This document shows positions 11,124-27,814 of a DNA stretch of 64,000 nucleotides, piece after piece. The notes under the pieces are model-generated. The model worked only from the letters and a program-made list of their open reading frames with translations. It did not search any database and was not told where the DNA came from. How positions within the stretch are numbered: the first letter of the stretch is position 1; each line of letters begins with the position of its first letter. Made by a program: the position numbers and the translations under genes. Origin of the DNA: Falciphora oryzae (taxonomy: Eukaryota; Ascomycota; Sordariomycetes; Magnaporthales; Magnaporthaceae); the NCBI GenBank assembly GCA_000733355.1, contig JNVV01000001.1:4366069-4430068 (forward strand), written 5' to 3'.

Positions 11124-11382
11124 GCTCAAGCGCGCCCACGCCGAGTTCTTCCCCGACGGCGCGCGCGGCAGCGAGCTGAGCAAGGTCGTCAACGAGCGCC
11201 ACTAGCTGCGCCTCAAGGCCATGCTGGACAAGAGCAAGGGCCGGATCGTCGTCGGCGGCCAGATAGACCGCGAGACCAGGTTCATGGAGCCGACGGCCGT
11301 CCTGGTCGACTCGACTGACGACTCTATGATGACGCAGGAGCCGTTCGGCCCCATCTTCGCCATCGTGCCGTTCGACGACCTC
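11124..11382 (+). pseudogene. 259-bp fragment copy of the aldehyde dehydrogenase gene at 44839-45097
   Basis: Aligned to the intact gene 33,715 bp downstream there are no gaps and 7 mismatches over 259 bp (about 97% identity), all transitions. One change turns a Trp codon into TAG (11203-11205) and another changes Met to Ile (ATG to ATA). The fragment matches part of the catalytic domain after the active-site Cys, has no start, and stops matching abruptly after GACGACCTC. It begins 29 bp after the 5S rRNA gene. Nothing suggests that it is expressed. Confidence 0.95.
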
Positions 11383-12355
11383 ACTTAGAGACCTTTACAT
11401 TTGCCCTATGATGCTTTTCCAACCAAATTATAATCCCGCGTGCATTAACGTTGCATTGTAGATTTCACTGTGTTGACTCAAGTCACATTTCAGTCGCTCT
11501 GGGCGACACCACTGCCTCGTGGCTAAACGTACGGATACCTGTCGGACTTAAGGATAGGCTCTGTGGATCTACCTCACCAGTGACGCCTCATTACGTACTG
11601 ATAGACTTGCTCCTATTCAGGGGTTCACCTAGAAAGCATGCAGCAGCCCGAGGTGCATAGAACACATCTCGCAAAGATCCCGGCCTGCGCACATGCGGAC
11701 AACACGCTCGCTCGATTGGGTTCCTATGTGGTAGGATGGTTGATGGGCCCATGGCTGAAGCTACAATTAGTAGTATACGGGAAAAAAAGAAAGTAAAATG
11801 AAAGCAAGCGAGAGTGAAAAGGGGGAGAACAATGATAACACCAAAAACTCCTCCACGCCAGATTCTAACAGTCCACCAACAGCTTCCTTCTCATCTCCAA
11901 TCGGAAACACAATGCCACCTCCCCCAAATTGTGCATACATGCCGTTGCCGCTGATGGACGCTGAGTCCCAATGTGTATATACCGTGCTTCTCATGGAGGG
12001 GACGCGTGCGTATTTCCCGACTTTGAGGGGGCCGGACGGTGTCAAGCAACAGACTCGGACCAGGGAAAACTGGGCGATCCGCTGGTGTTTTTTCTCGGCG
12101 TATCCTGCGGCCCAACCTGCTTGGGGTAGATGCTGAACGCACAGGGTAGCCAGAGAGATGTTCGCCCATCTTTCCAAAAAAGGATTCATGTGTCTCCTTG
12201 CCAGCTCGTCCGGTCTCCTACATGTCGACACTGTATATGTAAGGGTATCCACGACGGCCCTCAAAATGGGCAGCAGCGGCGAAGGAAATAGAACATAAAG
12301 AAAATGCTGTGGCGCTCCCGACGGAAACAAACCCCGTCTATGCACGAGAAGCTGA
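11383..12355. other. 3' flank of RSP5, no gene seen
   Basis: Noncoding sequence between the ALDH fragment and the end of RSP5. The A-rich tract near 11775-11800 may belong to RSP5 3'-end formation. Open frames on either strand are short and unrecognised. Confidence 0.5.
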
Positions 12356-15275
<2,920 letters not shown>

Positions 15276-17643
15276 CTCGGCGACGGCGAGCGGCAGGACA
15301 GCAAAGAAATGAGAGGCAGCGCTGTCACAAGTCGGGGAGGTGGTTGGTGTCGGCACTCCAGCCGAGTGGTTTTAGGGAAGCTGCAGCTCGGCAATCCGAC
15401 AGCAGCTCGCGAGAGCAAATCGAGTTGGTTCCGTCGCAGCAAACGCCCTGTTCTCTGGTGGAGATGTGGACGAGGGATGGACGTGGCTCCAAATCGCAGA
15501 CGGGGAGCGATTCGGTGGCTGCGGCGACGACGACGACGACGACAGAGTGCAGCGCCGCACTTCACTGTGAGGCTGTGTCTTTTCTCGGGTTCCCCCGCTT
15601 CTGTAATCCTGGACCGGGGTGGCGGTTGGGCGATGGCAAATGGGGGAAGGGCAGCTGATGGGCTGTGCCGCCAGCCGAATGCGATAAGCTGATATGGCAA
15701 ACTCAAACGGGGATGGGCGTCAGGTTGGGTCGGGCCAAGGGGCGAGCGCGCCCTTTTGTTCTCTTCTTCTATTTTCCTTTCTTTTCGATCTCCTCTTTTT
15801 TTTTATATTTTTTTTTTGCGCGCCGGAATTGAGACAAGAACAAGAAAAGCAGTCCGGACCAGCCGAGGATTGAGAAAGCGAGGCGGGCCTGGTACCAGAA
15901 TTCGCTCTTCCTGAACAACAGGGGAGAGAAAGTGAGATGGAGTTTGGGGTGGGGAGGTCGAGCGGAAGGGGAAGACACACAGACAGCCCAGCACAGTGGT
16001 TGTGCGATCGACGTAGCGCCCAGAGAATGCGCGAGGGCCCTCGGCCAGCCAGTGAGTGCCTGTCGCTGTGGCGGCCGGCCGGGTATGGGTTGCCTGCTGA
16101 ACAGCCCGCCCGTCCTCTGCAGCCCCTGTCGCCATTGGCTGTCGCCTGTGTGTATTTTTAGGACCGCCAACCATCGGCCGCCATTCACCGCAAGACGTAC
16201 AGATGCACCCATCCTGTCATGGAATCATCAATATTGAGCCATGTTTGCATTACATTGTCCCTCCACGGGTGTCTCGTCGGTCAATTTGCAGGACCTCGCG
16301 CTGGCTTTGCACTTTTGTTCGAAAATATCCCGGAAAGGTCACTACAGACCAAGCTTTGAGTTTGAGCCGGGCCAAGGGTTATTCAATGCTGAGCTCGTGT
16401 TCCCATTTCTTTACCGTCCTGGCCCGCCTTTCTTGTCGCTTCCCGTCTGTGTGCTTCATTATCATCCCTTATTGTTTCTCTAATCGCCCACTCATTTTTC
16501 GTCTTCTTCGCTTCGCCCCAGGCATACTCACGCGGCAGACAATGGATGGAGCAGGTAACGACAGAAGCGGAAAGTTTTTCAATACTCAGACCAGGCCGCA
16601 CGCGCCATTCTGGTCCACAGACGTCTTCTTGGGCGTGGAGATGGCAACTCCGCGATCGCCATAGCGACGTCAGTAGGAAGGCCTAGAACTCCACAGTCAA
16701 TGCGACTCCTTGCCAAGCACATCGAGGCGTCTTTCGCCGTCTTGGGGCCTGGAGAGACGGGTAAGCTTTTCCACCGTGCGCCTTCCATGTCACTCATTTT
16801 CCTTGCTGTAGGAGGCGCCGCACCGTCCATCTGTGTCAGCCACATAGTTCTTCGGAGCAAATCTCCGGGCGGCCATGCCACAGGAGGCCGCGCGGGCCGG
16901 AAGCAGAGGCAGACGCAGGGCTCAGAGCCCGATAGGGGAATAGAAACGGGGCCGATGCAAGACCACGCGTCGCGCAAGGGTGGACCTTTCTGCACAATGA
17001 TCGTTGCTCTGTTGGTTCCATGTATTTTCCGCCTGCGACGTTGATATTGGGGCCGCCGACCAGCCCCAGCAGCTATTGAAACAAAAAAATGACGACCTAT
17101 CCCCACCGAGCCGAGCGGCTATGGACTTGATGTAACCTTGAAGGTGCCTGACAGACGCCGCGCTTCCCTGTATCCGCCGTGTGGTGCACGACAGGAAATG
17201 CATCCATATCTCATTGTCCGGATGCCATCTTCGGCTCGATTCTCTAGGCTGTAGAATTTAACCCCTACTTCACCATTAACCACCTCAACTGCCACCCCTT
17301 ATCCACCCGCCCACGAGACGCTTCTGAAGCAAGAAATCAAGGACTACAAACTGTACAAACTTTCGAATTCCCTTTTCTTGTCCAGACGCCCCAGGAGATA
17401 AACGAAATGAATACTACACGGCATCCTCGTGCCCGTCTGTCTGTGAGCCCTCTCTTGATACCAATACCGTTCTGTCTAACATACACCGTAAAGCCTGGGC
17501 TTGTAGTTTGGGGAAAGCGTCTCATCAGGTGTATAAAGAATGCCTTGGATGAACGTGGCCATTATAACAGCGAAAGAAACTTAAAAAGAAAACGGAGAGG
17601 AAAAAGAAAGATCGCTTTCTCTGGGGAGCCTGGAATGAAGCGC
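15276..17643. other. RSP5 upstream region and Pab2 3' flank
   Basis: About 2.4 kb without a convincing gene. It should hold the RSP5 promoter and 5' UTR. A CT/T-rich tract lies at about 15,765-15,820. Open frames on both strands lack codon bias and recognisable domains. Confidence 0.55.
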
Positions 17644-18485
<842 letters not shown>

Positions 18486-20102
18486 CTTCGATTCGGGCGG
18501 AACCTGCGCGGAAAGATGAGAGCAAAAAGAATACGAGAGGTGGAGGATGAAGACGGCCCGTTTCTGTAGAGAAATCAAGTTTTTGTCAGCGCTGTAAGCT
18601 TTGTTGCGGAGGCCCGAACACCACCAGATCCTTCTAGCGCAGCCTTGCCGCCGTTGGAGGCGCTGGGCGGCGCGCGCAATGGAATGGGAATCTGGCGCGC
18701 ATGGTCCAGGGCAGGGTAGGACAAAGGACGGATGAAACTGATGGAAAATAACGTACTCTGCCAGTCCTGTGTCCGGGTGAGCCTCAAAGCCAACAGGCGG
18801 GCGGGCTACCGATCTCTCTAAAGGCGGGCGCAGTTTGACGAGCCGTGCAAAACGGTGGTGGCCTGGGTCGGTTGCCTCGCCTTTGGGTTCTGTCCGACAA
18901 ACGAGAAGCCGAGATGAGATCGCGGTCGACAGGCGCGACTGTCCGTGCGCATGCGTCTCTGATAAGATAAGTCACGTGTCAAGTGGATTCCATTTCTGAC
19001 TCCTCGCCGCGGCCCAGTGGGTTCCGAACCCAACGTCCATGAACGTCGCCAGCGTTCGTCGTCTCCTGAGGGCATTCCCTGGCGGATTGTATTTCTCTCT
19101 CTATATTTAATAGCGATGCTACTTCATACTAGGCTAGGCTTCAATGGAGCTTATCGGTTTGTTGCTGCATAGGTCCCCTGCTCATGGCCTCCGCCTTGGG
19201 TTCACGTCATTGTTGCCATACGCATGCCGGCAAAGCATCCAAGAGCAGAAACCTGCTCCGGCTACCCGAATAGAGCCCAACTCCTGCCGATGACACTACC
19301 TATCAGGCTGGGAAATCACATTACGTTTGCCACAACCGAGGCAAACGGTGGTACCCTCCTGCAAGCCCACCGCCGCCCGAATACAAAGTACTTGTTTTCC
19401 GTCGTTTACCATAAGCGCATGCTGTTATCTATGCCCAAGCTGTTGACGGCTGGGATCTTGGAATATCTTTGGTCTCCCCAAGCGGGGCTGCTGCACGAAA
19501 GGGCATGGCTCTGATGCCATCGGCGGCCGGAGGCCCCCTGATCAGACGAATGTCCGCGAATCTGCCATGTAGCAAACGTAAAGGCCGCGGCTATTGGAGG
19601 GAGCGACACGGCTCCATGCGTAGGTAGGTATGCGGGAGGCCTTCCAGCCAGACACGGGAGTGAATGACTACCAGCCGGCGAGGTAGCAAACGGAAAAGAC
19701 TGGCTGGCCGTCGGGCCGGCACAAAACACAGGCCAGGCCAATGAGATGCTCCTAGCTGCCCTGTTTGGGTCGAATAAAATAAGCCATGGTTGTGTCTTTG
19801 GCATAAAAGAAGTCCAGGAGCTCTCAGATCTTCTTCACCTTCTGCTAAGAACCTCCTATTCATGTCACCCATCGTCCACCCAAGTTTAACCCCGCCGCTT
19901 CTTTTCCGATAAATTCCCCCTCCCACAACTTCTGGGGCAACTACAACCTACAACCCACCCACCCAGGAACAAAGGCATTCGGCCCATAACCAAGGTGGCT
20001 TTGGGGTGGCCGCCAACCTTTGTAGCTTGGTCTATCACCAGTGTACTCTCGCTCTTTCTAGATTGCCTTCGTACCCTTCTCCGAAGATACTCGGCTGTCA
20101 CC
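18486..20102. other. divergent promoter region of pab2 and the DDX60-like gene
   Basis: About 1.6 kb with no convincing coding sequence. Open frames around 19,224-19,926 look random. A small TAGGTAGGTA run lies at 19,620-19,629. Confidence 0.5.
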
Positions 20103-23100
20103 ATGGCGGCCACCGAGCTGGATGCCGCCGACGTGCTGCAGGCCTGGTATAGACGGCGATCAGGCGCAAGGGTTGACATCGTTGGCGACTTTGCCGGCAA
20201 TGAGCTCTTCGCCATCCACGGCGAGGCCCTAATGGCCCAGTGCATCACCCAGGCAAAAGTTGACTACCAAGGTAAGGCACCCTCCTCGTCCACCCTCGCC
20301 CACTGCTACGTACAGCTCACAGCCCCGACACCCAACGAAACAGGCGGATTCCAGCTCCTGCATGCAGTCCATGCGGTCGAGAAGTTCCTTTCAGACCTGG
20401 AGCGATGCGGATGCCACTTCCATATTGTCTGGTTCTCAAACCAGGAACAACTCTGCATCCCGCCACAGGCCTCAGAAGTCGACCACGCAAAGTATCGCCT
20501 GACCCGCGCCATTCTCATAAAGCACCTCAACCGCGGATCCGGAAGAAGAAATCCCGAGATCTCTTTCGAATTTCCGGGCTTATCTAGCCCTGAGTTCGGC
20601 CTCTACCTCCAAGAGAATGCCGTGCAATGCTTCGTCTGCTCGGATGGTCGTCAAGGGCCGGCCGAGACTCCCAACGACGAAGAGAGGCGCCGACTGTGCC
20701 TTGCGATCATCTCCCGCCTGAACACCCACGGGTACAGCATCGCTTTGCTAGACGGCCTCGTGGTAAGCTCGTCAAAGGTATGTCCAGCCTCTCATTCCTA
20801 CGACCCAAACGGCGTTAATCACGAAAAAGATGGCTCCTGATGCTAGGCTCTTCTAGGTCTTTACCTCTGTCCTGTCTCCCCAGTACTCCTCGGAGTCTCC
20901 CTTGGTCTACAACGAGCCGGGCGAACACGACGAGCCAAAGACCGACGACATCTCCTACGGCATACTTTTCGAGCCAGACACGCTCAACTGGACCAAGTGG
21001 GAGGACGGTACCGCACTGACCGCACGTGAGGCCCTAGCTGTCGCTGCCTTGGCGCAGTTGGATTGCAGGCGTACGGCCCCCGATTCCAAAGTCATTGCCT
21101 TCGCCATCCATCTGGTGATGCTGAACGAGCTACCTCTTGCCCATCGGCGGTTTGCCGCACCGCAGGAGCTCGAGGCACAGGACAGTCTCTTCCTGTCCCA
21201 CGTCGCGGAGATATGCGTCGGCGCAATCAAGAATGGGGCATGCACCGCCGCTGGCTCGGTTCTCCGAGATCTTGAGTGGGATCTCTTCGATATGATTGAT
21301 GGTCGCTTATTCCACGCCGTCTCATCGAGCCTCGATTCCGTCAACCTATCTGCCTCTGCCAAGGGAAAGGTCCTCGAGCTGGCGGAAAAGATCGAGCGTC
21401 ACTCTGCGGCCGGCTGTAGCAAGCTGGTTCGCAACCTTGGCGAAGCTGTTAACTTGGCTGAAGCGGCTCCGGCACGAGGCGCATTGGCCGGCGAGCGAGC
21501 GGTGCTTCCGTTCAGCCATCCTGTCCTCGACGACTTCTTCAAGGGAGTCGGCCTCACCACCTCATCGGCCGCTGATCGGCCAGCGTCATCTGATATCTTC
21601 CGTGAAGTCTCGCATTGGCACAATGCCAAGAACAAGCTTGGCAACAGGGCCAAGCCGAAGCCCCTCGGTTTCTGGGCCAGGAAGAGACACCAGAGACTCA
21701 TGGCCGATACCATCTCATACGCGGCCAGTCTCTCTGGCGGCTCTGGAGCTCACATCAAACCCGAGACCATCTTTGTGGCGGCTTCGGCCCCGGCCGAGAA
21801 GGCGCAGGACTGGAAGCTGGCCTTGCGGCAGAAGGACGCCGCCGCCGCCGCCGCCTCTAGGAAGGTCGCTGCCGCTTCCAAGAACGCCGGCAACAAGAAA
21901 GGGAAGCCAGACCCTCGGAAAGACCCTCGACAAGCCGTGCCTCAGAAAACAGACACCAAGACCCCCACGACTCACCGTGTCTGGGACGCCAAGAAGAAAG
22001 AGCTCGACAAGTTGACCGACCTGCAGAAGAGACTGAAGTTGGCCGAACTGTTCGAGTCCGGATTGTCCAAGCCGGCTATTAGTGACTTTGGACACGAGGT
22101 GTCTCTCTATATCTGCAAGATCCTCGCTGACACGCTCAAGGAGACCATGTCACGAACAGCCGAACCCAAGTCGCCAGAAGGCGAAGGGGTTATGGATCGT
22201 ATTTGGCAGCGAATCGTCAACCTCAAGGGGCAGTCGCTTTCCGAGAACCTATCCGCGCAGCTGAGCGAGTTCGCAGCAGCTCTACAAGAGTCTACAGAGC
22301 GAGCTGTACGCGAGGGCAGGAACAAGTTGGGTACTTCGATCGAGTTCCAGCTTGAGAATTGTGGACCCTACATGGAGCGCGGCTTCGATCCGGCCCCTGA
22401 CCCGCGTGTTCCCTTCAAGCCCGACGCGTGGCAGAGGAAGGTCCTTGACGCCATCGACGACAACAAGAGCATGTGTGTCATCGCGCCGACCTCGGCCGGA
22501 AAGACCTTCATCTCGTTCTACGCCATGAAGAAGGTGATGCAGACCAGCGACGACGGCGTCCTGGTCTACGTTGCCCCGACCAAGGCCCTCGTCAACCAGA
22601 TCGCTGCCGAGATCCAAGCTCGCTTCGCCAAGACGTTCAAGTACGACGGCAGGTCCGTTTGGGCTATCCACACTCGCGACTACCGGGTGAACAACCCTAC
22701 CGGCTGCCAGGTCCTGGTGACGGTGCCCGCGATCCTGGAGATTATGCTCCTCGCCACGGTCAACTACGAGAAGAAGAACTCGTGGGCGCACCGCATTAAG
22801 CGCATCATATTTGATGAAGTCCACTCTATTGGACAGCACGAAGAGGGTATCATTTGGGAACAGCTTCTCCTCCTTGCTCCCTGCCCCATCATCGCGCTGT
22901 CTGCCACGGTGGGCAACCCGGAGGACTTCAAACAGTGGCTTGTGGACTCCCAGAGTACCAAGGGTTACGACATGGACATGATTGTTCATCACTCGCGGTA
23001 CTCGGACCTGCGCAAGTACATCTACACCCCGCCTGCTCAGCCCAAGCCTTTTCAGGGGCTCCCGCCGAGGGATACCCAGCGCACTCCTGAGCTGGACGGG

Positions 23101-25737
23101 AATGGAACCCCATTCGCCTTTGTGCATCCCGTTGCGGCTCTTGTCAATCGGTAAATAATCTCCATATTACTTTTACACCTGCCCCCTTCTGCTTCCCCTT
23201 CCACCTCCCTCCATACTTCCATACCTCCCAGGCTTCCTTCATCCTCATACTAACAATTATTCCGCAGTCACCGTGGCACGCTTGATGATACCAGTCTTGA
23301 GGCTCGAGACTGCCTCACTCTCTGGCGCAGCATGAAGAAGCATGAAACAAGCGACTTCCCAGTCAGTGAGAACCTCAGCCCTTCCAAGGCCCTCTCCGCT
23401 ATTGTAAAGAAGGCGGATGTCACGCGCTGGGAGACAGCTCTGAAAGCTTGCCTCCTCCACTGGATGAACCAGCCGGATTCGCCCTTCCCGGCTGTCCAGG
23501 AGGATCTCAAGGTCCGGCTGCCTCAAGGCGGAGAAGGCGAGACTCGTGCGCCTCCAGGAAAGCCCGGTAAGCGCAAGGAGGCGTACATGGATGACTTCCA
23601 GCTGCTTTTGGACCTGCACCACCAGCATGGCCTGCCCGCCATCATATTCAATTACGATCGGGACGAGTGCATGAACACCCTCACCACAGTCCTGCAAGAG
23701 CTTGAGAAAGCCGAGAATGAGTGGAAGAGGACCAGCACAAAGTGGGAAAAGAGGATGGACAAGTACAACGAGTATAAAAAGACTCAGGCCAAGCGCAAGC
23801 CACAGACGAAGTCTGGAGCGCCCGCGGACGGCGATGGCACCACCAAGGCCGACATGGAGCGCGAGCTTGCCGAGGAGGAGGCCAGCTCGTGGGAGAGCTT
23901 TGACCCTGACGCCCCGCTGGACAACTTCAGCTTCGCCAACACGAGCGTCTGCTCGCTCTCTGAGATCGAGAGCGTGATTCGGGACCTTGAGGAGCGAGGC
24001 ATCGACGACTCGACCATGCTGAACGGCCTGCGGCGCGGCATCGCCTGTCACCACTCGGGCATGCCCTTCAAGTACCGCCAAGTAGTCGAGAAGCTCTGTC
24101 GCCGCGGCTATCTGACCGCCGTCGTCGCCACGGGAACCCTATCATTGGGTATCAACGTCCCCTGCAAGACCGCCGTTTTCTCGGGCGATTCGATCTACCT
24201 ATCGGCACTCAACTACCGGCAGGCATCTGGTCGAGCCGGCCGACGAGGCTTCGACCTGCTGGGTAATGTCGTCTTCAACCTCCCTCCGCAGCGAGCGTTT
24301 GAGGTCATGTCTTCTCGACTGCCTGATCTGCGCGGTCAGTTTGCCCTGTCGACCACCTTGGTTCTTCGTGTCCTGGCCCTCTGTTATCACACCAAGAACT
24401 CGGATCCCGCCGTCCAGGCTACCCGGTCGCTCCTCTCGCAAACGCGACTGTTCCTTGGTGGCCCGGCGGGCGAGATGGCCGTCAAGCACCACATCCGGTT
24501 CTCGATCGAGTACCTCCGCAGGCAGCATCTCCTCTCGCAAGGCGGCGCGCCGCTCAACTTCGCCGGCATGATCAGCCATTTGTACTTCACCGAGGACTCG
24601 TCGTTCGCCTTCCACTCCCTGCTCAAGGGTGGCTACTTCCACCAGCTATGCGCCGCCGTGGACTCGCGCCGCTCCGCGGTTCTGACCGAGCTGATGCTCG
24701 TCATGAGCCACCTCTTTGGTCGGTACCCGTGCAGCCAGTACAAGGACAAAGTGTGGCTCGAGAGGGTCAAAAACTCTCCGTCGATTGTTCTGCTGCCGCC
24801 CATGCCTCAAGCCGCCCACTCCCTGCTCCGTGAGCACAACAAGGAGACCCTGGACATTTTCGTGAACTATGTCCAGACGTTCGTCCGCCAGCACCTCTCG
24901 GACGTGCCCGATCATGAGCTCCCCTACACCAAGCACCGTGCCGGCGCGCAGGGAGCCCGTGCCGCTACCGAGGTCCTCGCCACGGTCTCCGGGGCAGCCA
25001 CTCTGCCCCCTCGACCCGAGATCCGCTCCCCCTTCGCGGCCCTGTCCGGCTTCAGCGACACCTTCGACTCGATCCACGACCTGTGCGCCAACACGCGCGC
25101 CGGCGTCTTCCTGGACGAGCCGTCGGTGCCCTTCATGCGCCTGTACCCCGACGATACGCAGGGCGTTCCTTGGAACGCGTACCTGTACGACTTTTACATG
25201 CACGGCGACCTCGCGGCCCTGACGCGCGCAAACGGCGTCAAGAAGGGCGACGTGTGGTACCGCCTCAAGGACTTCTCGCTCATCGTCGCAAAGATCGTCA
25301 CCAGCCTGACCAACTTCCTTGACCCCAAGGCTGGCGGTGGCGACATGACGGACGTCCAGGACGCGCAGGACCGCAAGGCCGATGCGTCCGAGGAGAAACG
25401 GATCATGATGGAGGACGAGCAGGCTGCCGCGGGCGAGGGCGGCAAGCACGGCGCTGCTGCTGTCGCCGTTGCTGATGACGGCGCGGGCGGCAGCAAGAAA
25501 AAGGCGAAGGCCGTGGCGCTCGATTCTTGGGAGGATGGCGAAGATTCGGACGACGACATCTACGACGCGCCTCCGCCGGCCCGGCAGAAGGCTGCTGGAG
25601 GTAGCGGCGGCGAGGGCGACGGCCGCGACGTCCCAGCCTGGCAGCGAGGCGACGGAAAGAACCTGAACAATGTTCTGAAAGCCTTTGTTCATCTTCAGCA
25701 GGAGTTCGATGAGAAGTTCTTGAAGATCTGGGCCTGA
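20103..25737 (+). CDS. DDX60/Ski2-like DExH-box RNA helicase
   Basis: Exons 20103-20271, 20344-20777, 20884-23150 and 23268-25737 give 1779 aa, close to the size of animal DDX60 (about 1700). The N-terminal third has no catalytic motif, only the family opening around VDIVGDFAGNELFAIHG. The helicase core has Walker A APTSAGKT (about residue 735), motif II DEVH (about 845), motif III ALSATV, a long insert, then TGTLSLGINVPCK and motif VI QASGRAGRRGFD (about 1275). These are Ski2-like (superfamily 2) signatures. The C-terminus is acidic and Lys-rich. The vertebrate relatives act in antiviral RNA sensing; the fungal role is unknown, and RNA decay or defence are inferences. The first intron is 72 nt with no stop, so its retention would insert 24 residues in frame. 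Confidence 0.93.
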
Positions 25738-26496
25738 AGGATTTCTATCATGCCAAATGCGCGGCACATGTATTGCTTGTTTCCCGCCGCAGCCATTCTT
25801 GTCTTCTCGGATGGTAGGTGTCTTGGGAGCTTTCTATTTTTTTCGAGCCTCCTACATGGTATTTTGTGGGAACCCTGTATCTCCTTTTAGCCCCTTTTGG
25901 GGTTGTTGACCTTTGCGAGACCCAGAGTGGCTGCTTGCGGTTGTATGGGGACTTAATCTTCTTTCCAGGTATGATGGCCTGTATGTCGGTGTTTTTCTCT
26001 TGAGAGCCAACTTTCCCCTTCCCCAAAGCCAATTCACCCTTTTGTTGATCATGACCTGTGGCGATTTAGCCACCCTTGTATGTTAGACGAATATCCCGGT
26101 GTTCTTCTTGTTGAAATATGACTGTTTAGGATTTGTGTTATCTCTTGCACCCTAGTGTCCGTGGTATCCTGATATCGTGCTGTAAGAGTGCGAAAATGTC
26201 GGAGGCATCCTTTGCTAAAGGCCCAGATCTACCGGACGAGAAATTAAAGTCATTTCAACTAACGTACAATGCGGGTAATGCTCGGGAAAGGAAGGGAAGC
26301 GAACAAAGTAACCCCCGACCCAACCAAAAGAACCATTCACGCCAAACTGCACCTGATACGCTAACCAGAAAAGGGAAAAGTGAAAAGGCTGCGCCAAGTC
26401 GTCAAACTATCAGAGCCACGGACAGTCAAGATCTCACATCGTTGCAAGGTGGCTGTGGCCTTGATCTGTCAAGGCCGGGGGCTGCCGAAACACGCC
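25738..26496. other. intergenic, no gene seen
   Basis: 3' flank of the DDX60-like gene and of the ankyrin relic (convergent). More AT-rich than the flanking genes. Confidence 0.55.
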
Positions 26497-27375
26497 TTAG
26501 CACCGAGGCTCACGCCATCCTCTCTCCCGAGCATCTCGTAAGTGCTGTATTATGACATCGTCCCCTTGCTCGAGCGCACACGAAAACGCCGTGAGCCCTT
26601 CCACCACGATCATATCAGGGTCAGCATTCCCCGTTTCCAGCAAAAGCTTGACCATGGCCTCGTCACTGACGGATATGGCATAGAAAAGAGGTGTCAGTCC
26701 AGAGTCATCGCCCTGGTCAGAGTCGGCTCGACCTGCTTGGAGCAAAAGCTTGGCCATAGCTTTGTCTCCATTCGGTACAGCATGGAGAAGGGACGTGAAC
26801 CCATTGTAGCCGATATCGGGGTCGACCTTGCCCGTTTGGAGCAGAAGCCTGACCTTGGCCTCACCCCCGTTTGACACGGCACGATGCAAGGGATTTTCAC
26901 CCTTCGCATTTCCGATATCAGGGTCAGCTTTGCCCGCTTGGAGCAGAAGCTTGACCATATCCTCGTCCTTATTTGATACAGCTCGAAGAAAGGGCGTAAT
27001 CCTATTGCCGATGTCAGGATTAACGTGTCTCAGTTCCAGTAGGAGTGTGACGACAGGCTGAGGAGAAAATGCAACGGCAAGCACAAGAAGTGCTGGGGAG
27101 TCGCCCCGTCGGCCGAGGCCGGAAGTAGTCCTCCCCGCTGCAATCAGCATCTTAGAGACAGTTTCATTTCCCTGACTGACCGCTAACTAGGGAGCGTCGC
27201 TGACTTGTCTGCTGGTAAGATCCTCTCCAGCTTACCGAACGAGATGCTCCACGATTTTTTCGTGACCGCGGGCAGCGGCCCAGCTAAGAGCCGTCCAATC
27301 GACCGGTTGGTTTTCGATTCTTGTCTCTCGCAGTACCAGCGCTACCCCTTCTCGCAGTCCATAAAAGGAGAACAG
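26497..27375 (-). pseudogene. ankyrin-repeat remnant of a second fungal NLR-type gene
   Basis: The minus strand from 27375 reads FYGLREGVALVLRETRIENQ followed by DWTALSWAAARGHEKIVEHLV, the usual start of the ankyrin array in fungal NLR proteins. The frame then breaks: a frameshift is needed near 27230 and a TAG lies at 27187-27189 directly before LAVSQGNETVSKMLIAAG. From the ATG at 27150 a clean frame runs 217 aa through about five ankyrin repeats (DPDIGN...TPLHRAVSNG type) to the stop at 26497. The 5' part, which should carry a NACHT domain, is missing because the sequence at 27376 switches to an LTR. An intron could hide one of the lesions. The short downstream ORF might still be translated. 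Confidence 0.78.
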
Positions 27376-27593
27376 TATCGCATCAAGGGTTCAAAGGAGA
27401 GGTAAATATCGTGAATAAGGTAGACTAATCAAAGTCACCGTCGTGCACGATCCTCAAGATATGGTATAGTGGCTTGGGTGATCTCTGTAGTGCGCATGCC
27501 GGGAAAAGGAAGCTATCTAGAGTGCGGCGGTCCGCAACGTAGGGTTGTGCCAATTCCGGATCACGCGACTCCTATCACGTGACCGCCTCAACA
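27376..27593 (-). repeat. left (3') LTR
   Basis: In element sense it begins TGTTGAGGCGGTCACGTGAT right after a polypurine tract and ends ...CTTGATGCGATA. About 188 bp (27376-27563) align with the right repeat at roughly 80-85% identity; the stretch at 27500-27535 is identical. The 3' end is not the canonical CA. Beyond 27375 lies ankyrin coding sequence. Confidence 0.8.
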
Positions 27594-27695
27594 TCCCCCC
27601 TCCCGAAAAAAGAAAGGATCCCTCCTCGGATCTACATAGTTGATGCTGTGATTGTTTGGGTTGGGCATGGGTGGGTTCGGAAATCGTGAGTTGTG

Positions 27696-27726
<31 letters not shown>

Positions 27727-27814
27727 GGGGGGTGCCGATGGTTAGGCTTTCTTGGGGGAACTAATCTACATGTTGTTGATGGCCGCGGTCAGGTTGGGTG
27801 ATGCTCCTCCTTGA
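27594..27814. other. 3' end of the helicase transcript region with (TG)n microsatellite
   Basis: Noncoding DNA between the helicase stop and the LTR. It contains a (TG)13 tract at 27697-27723 and the polypurine tract (minus strand) at about 27594-27605. Confidence 0.7.

Noticed and set aside
11124..11382. RIP as cause of the transitions in the ALDH fragment
   Set aside because: All differences are transitions, but the shared length (259 bp) is below what RIP usually needs, and only some sites are CpA/TpG. Left open, not claimed.
16203..16664. 153-codon ORF upstream of RSP5
   Set aside because: No domain, no codon bias, several overlapping frames; treated as noncoding.
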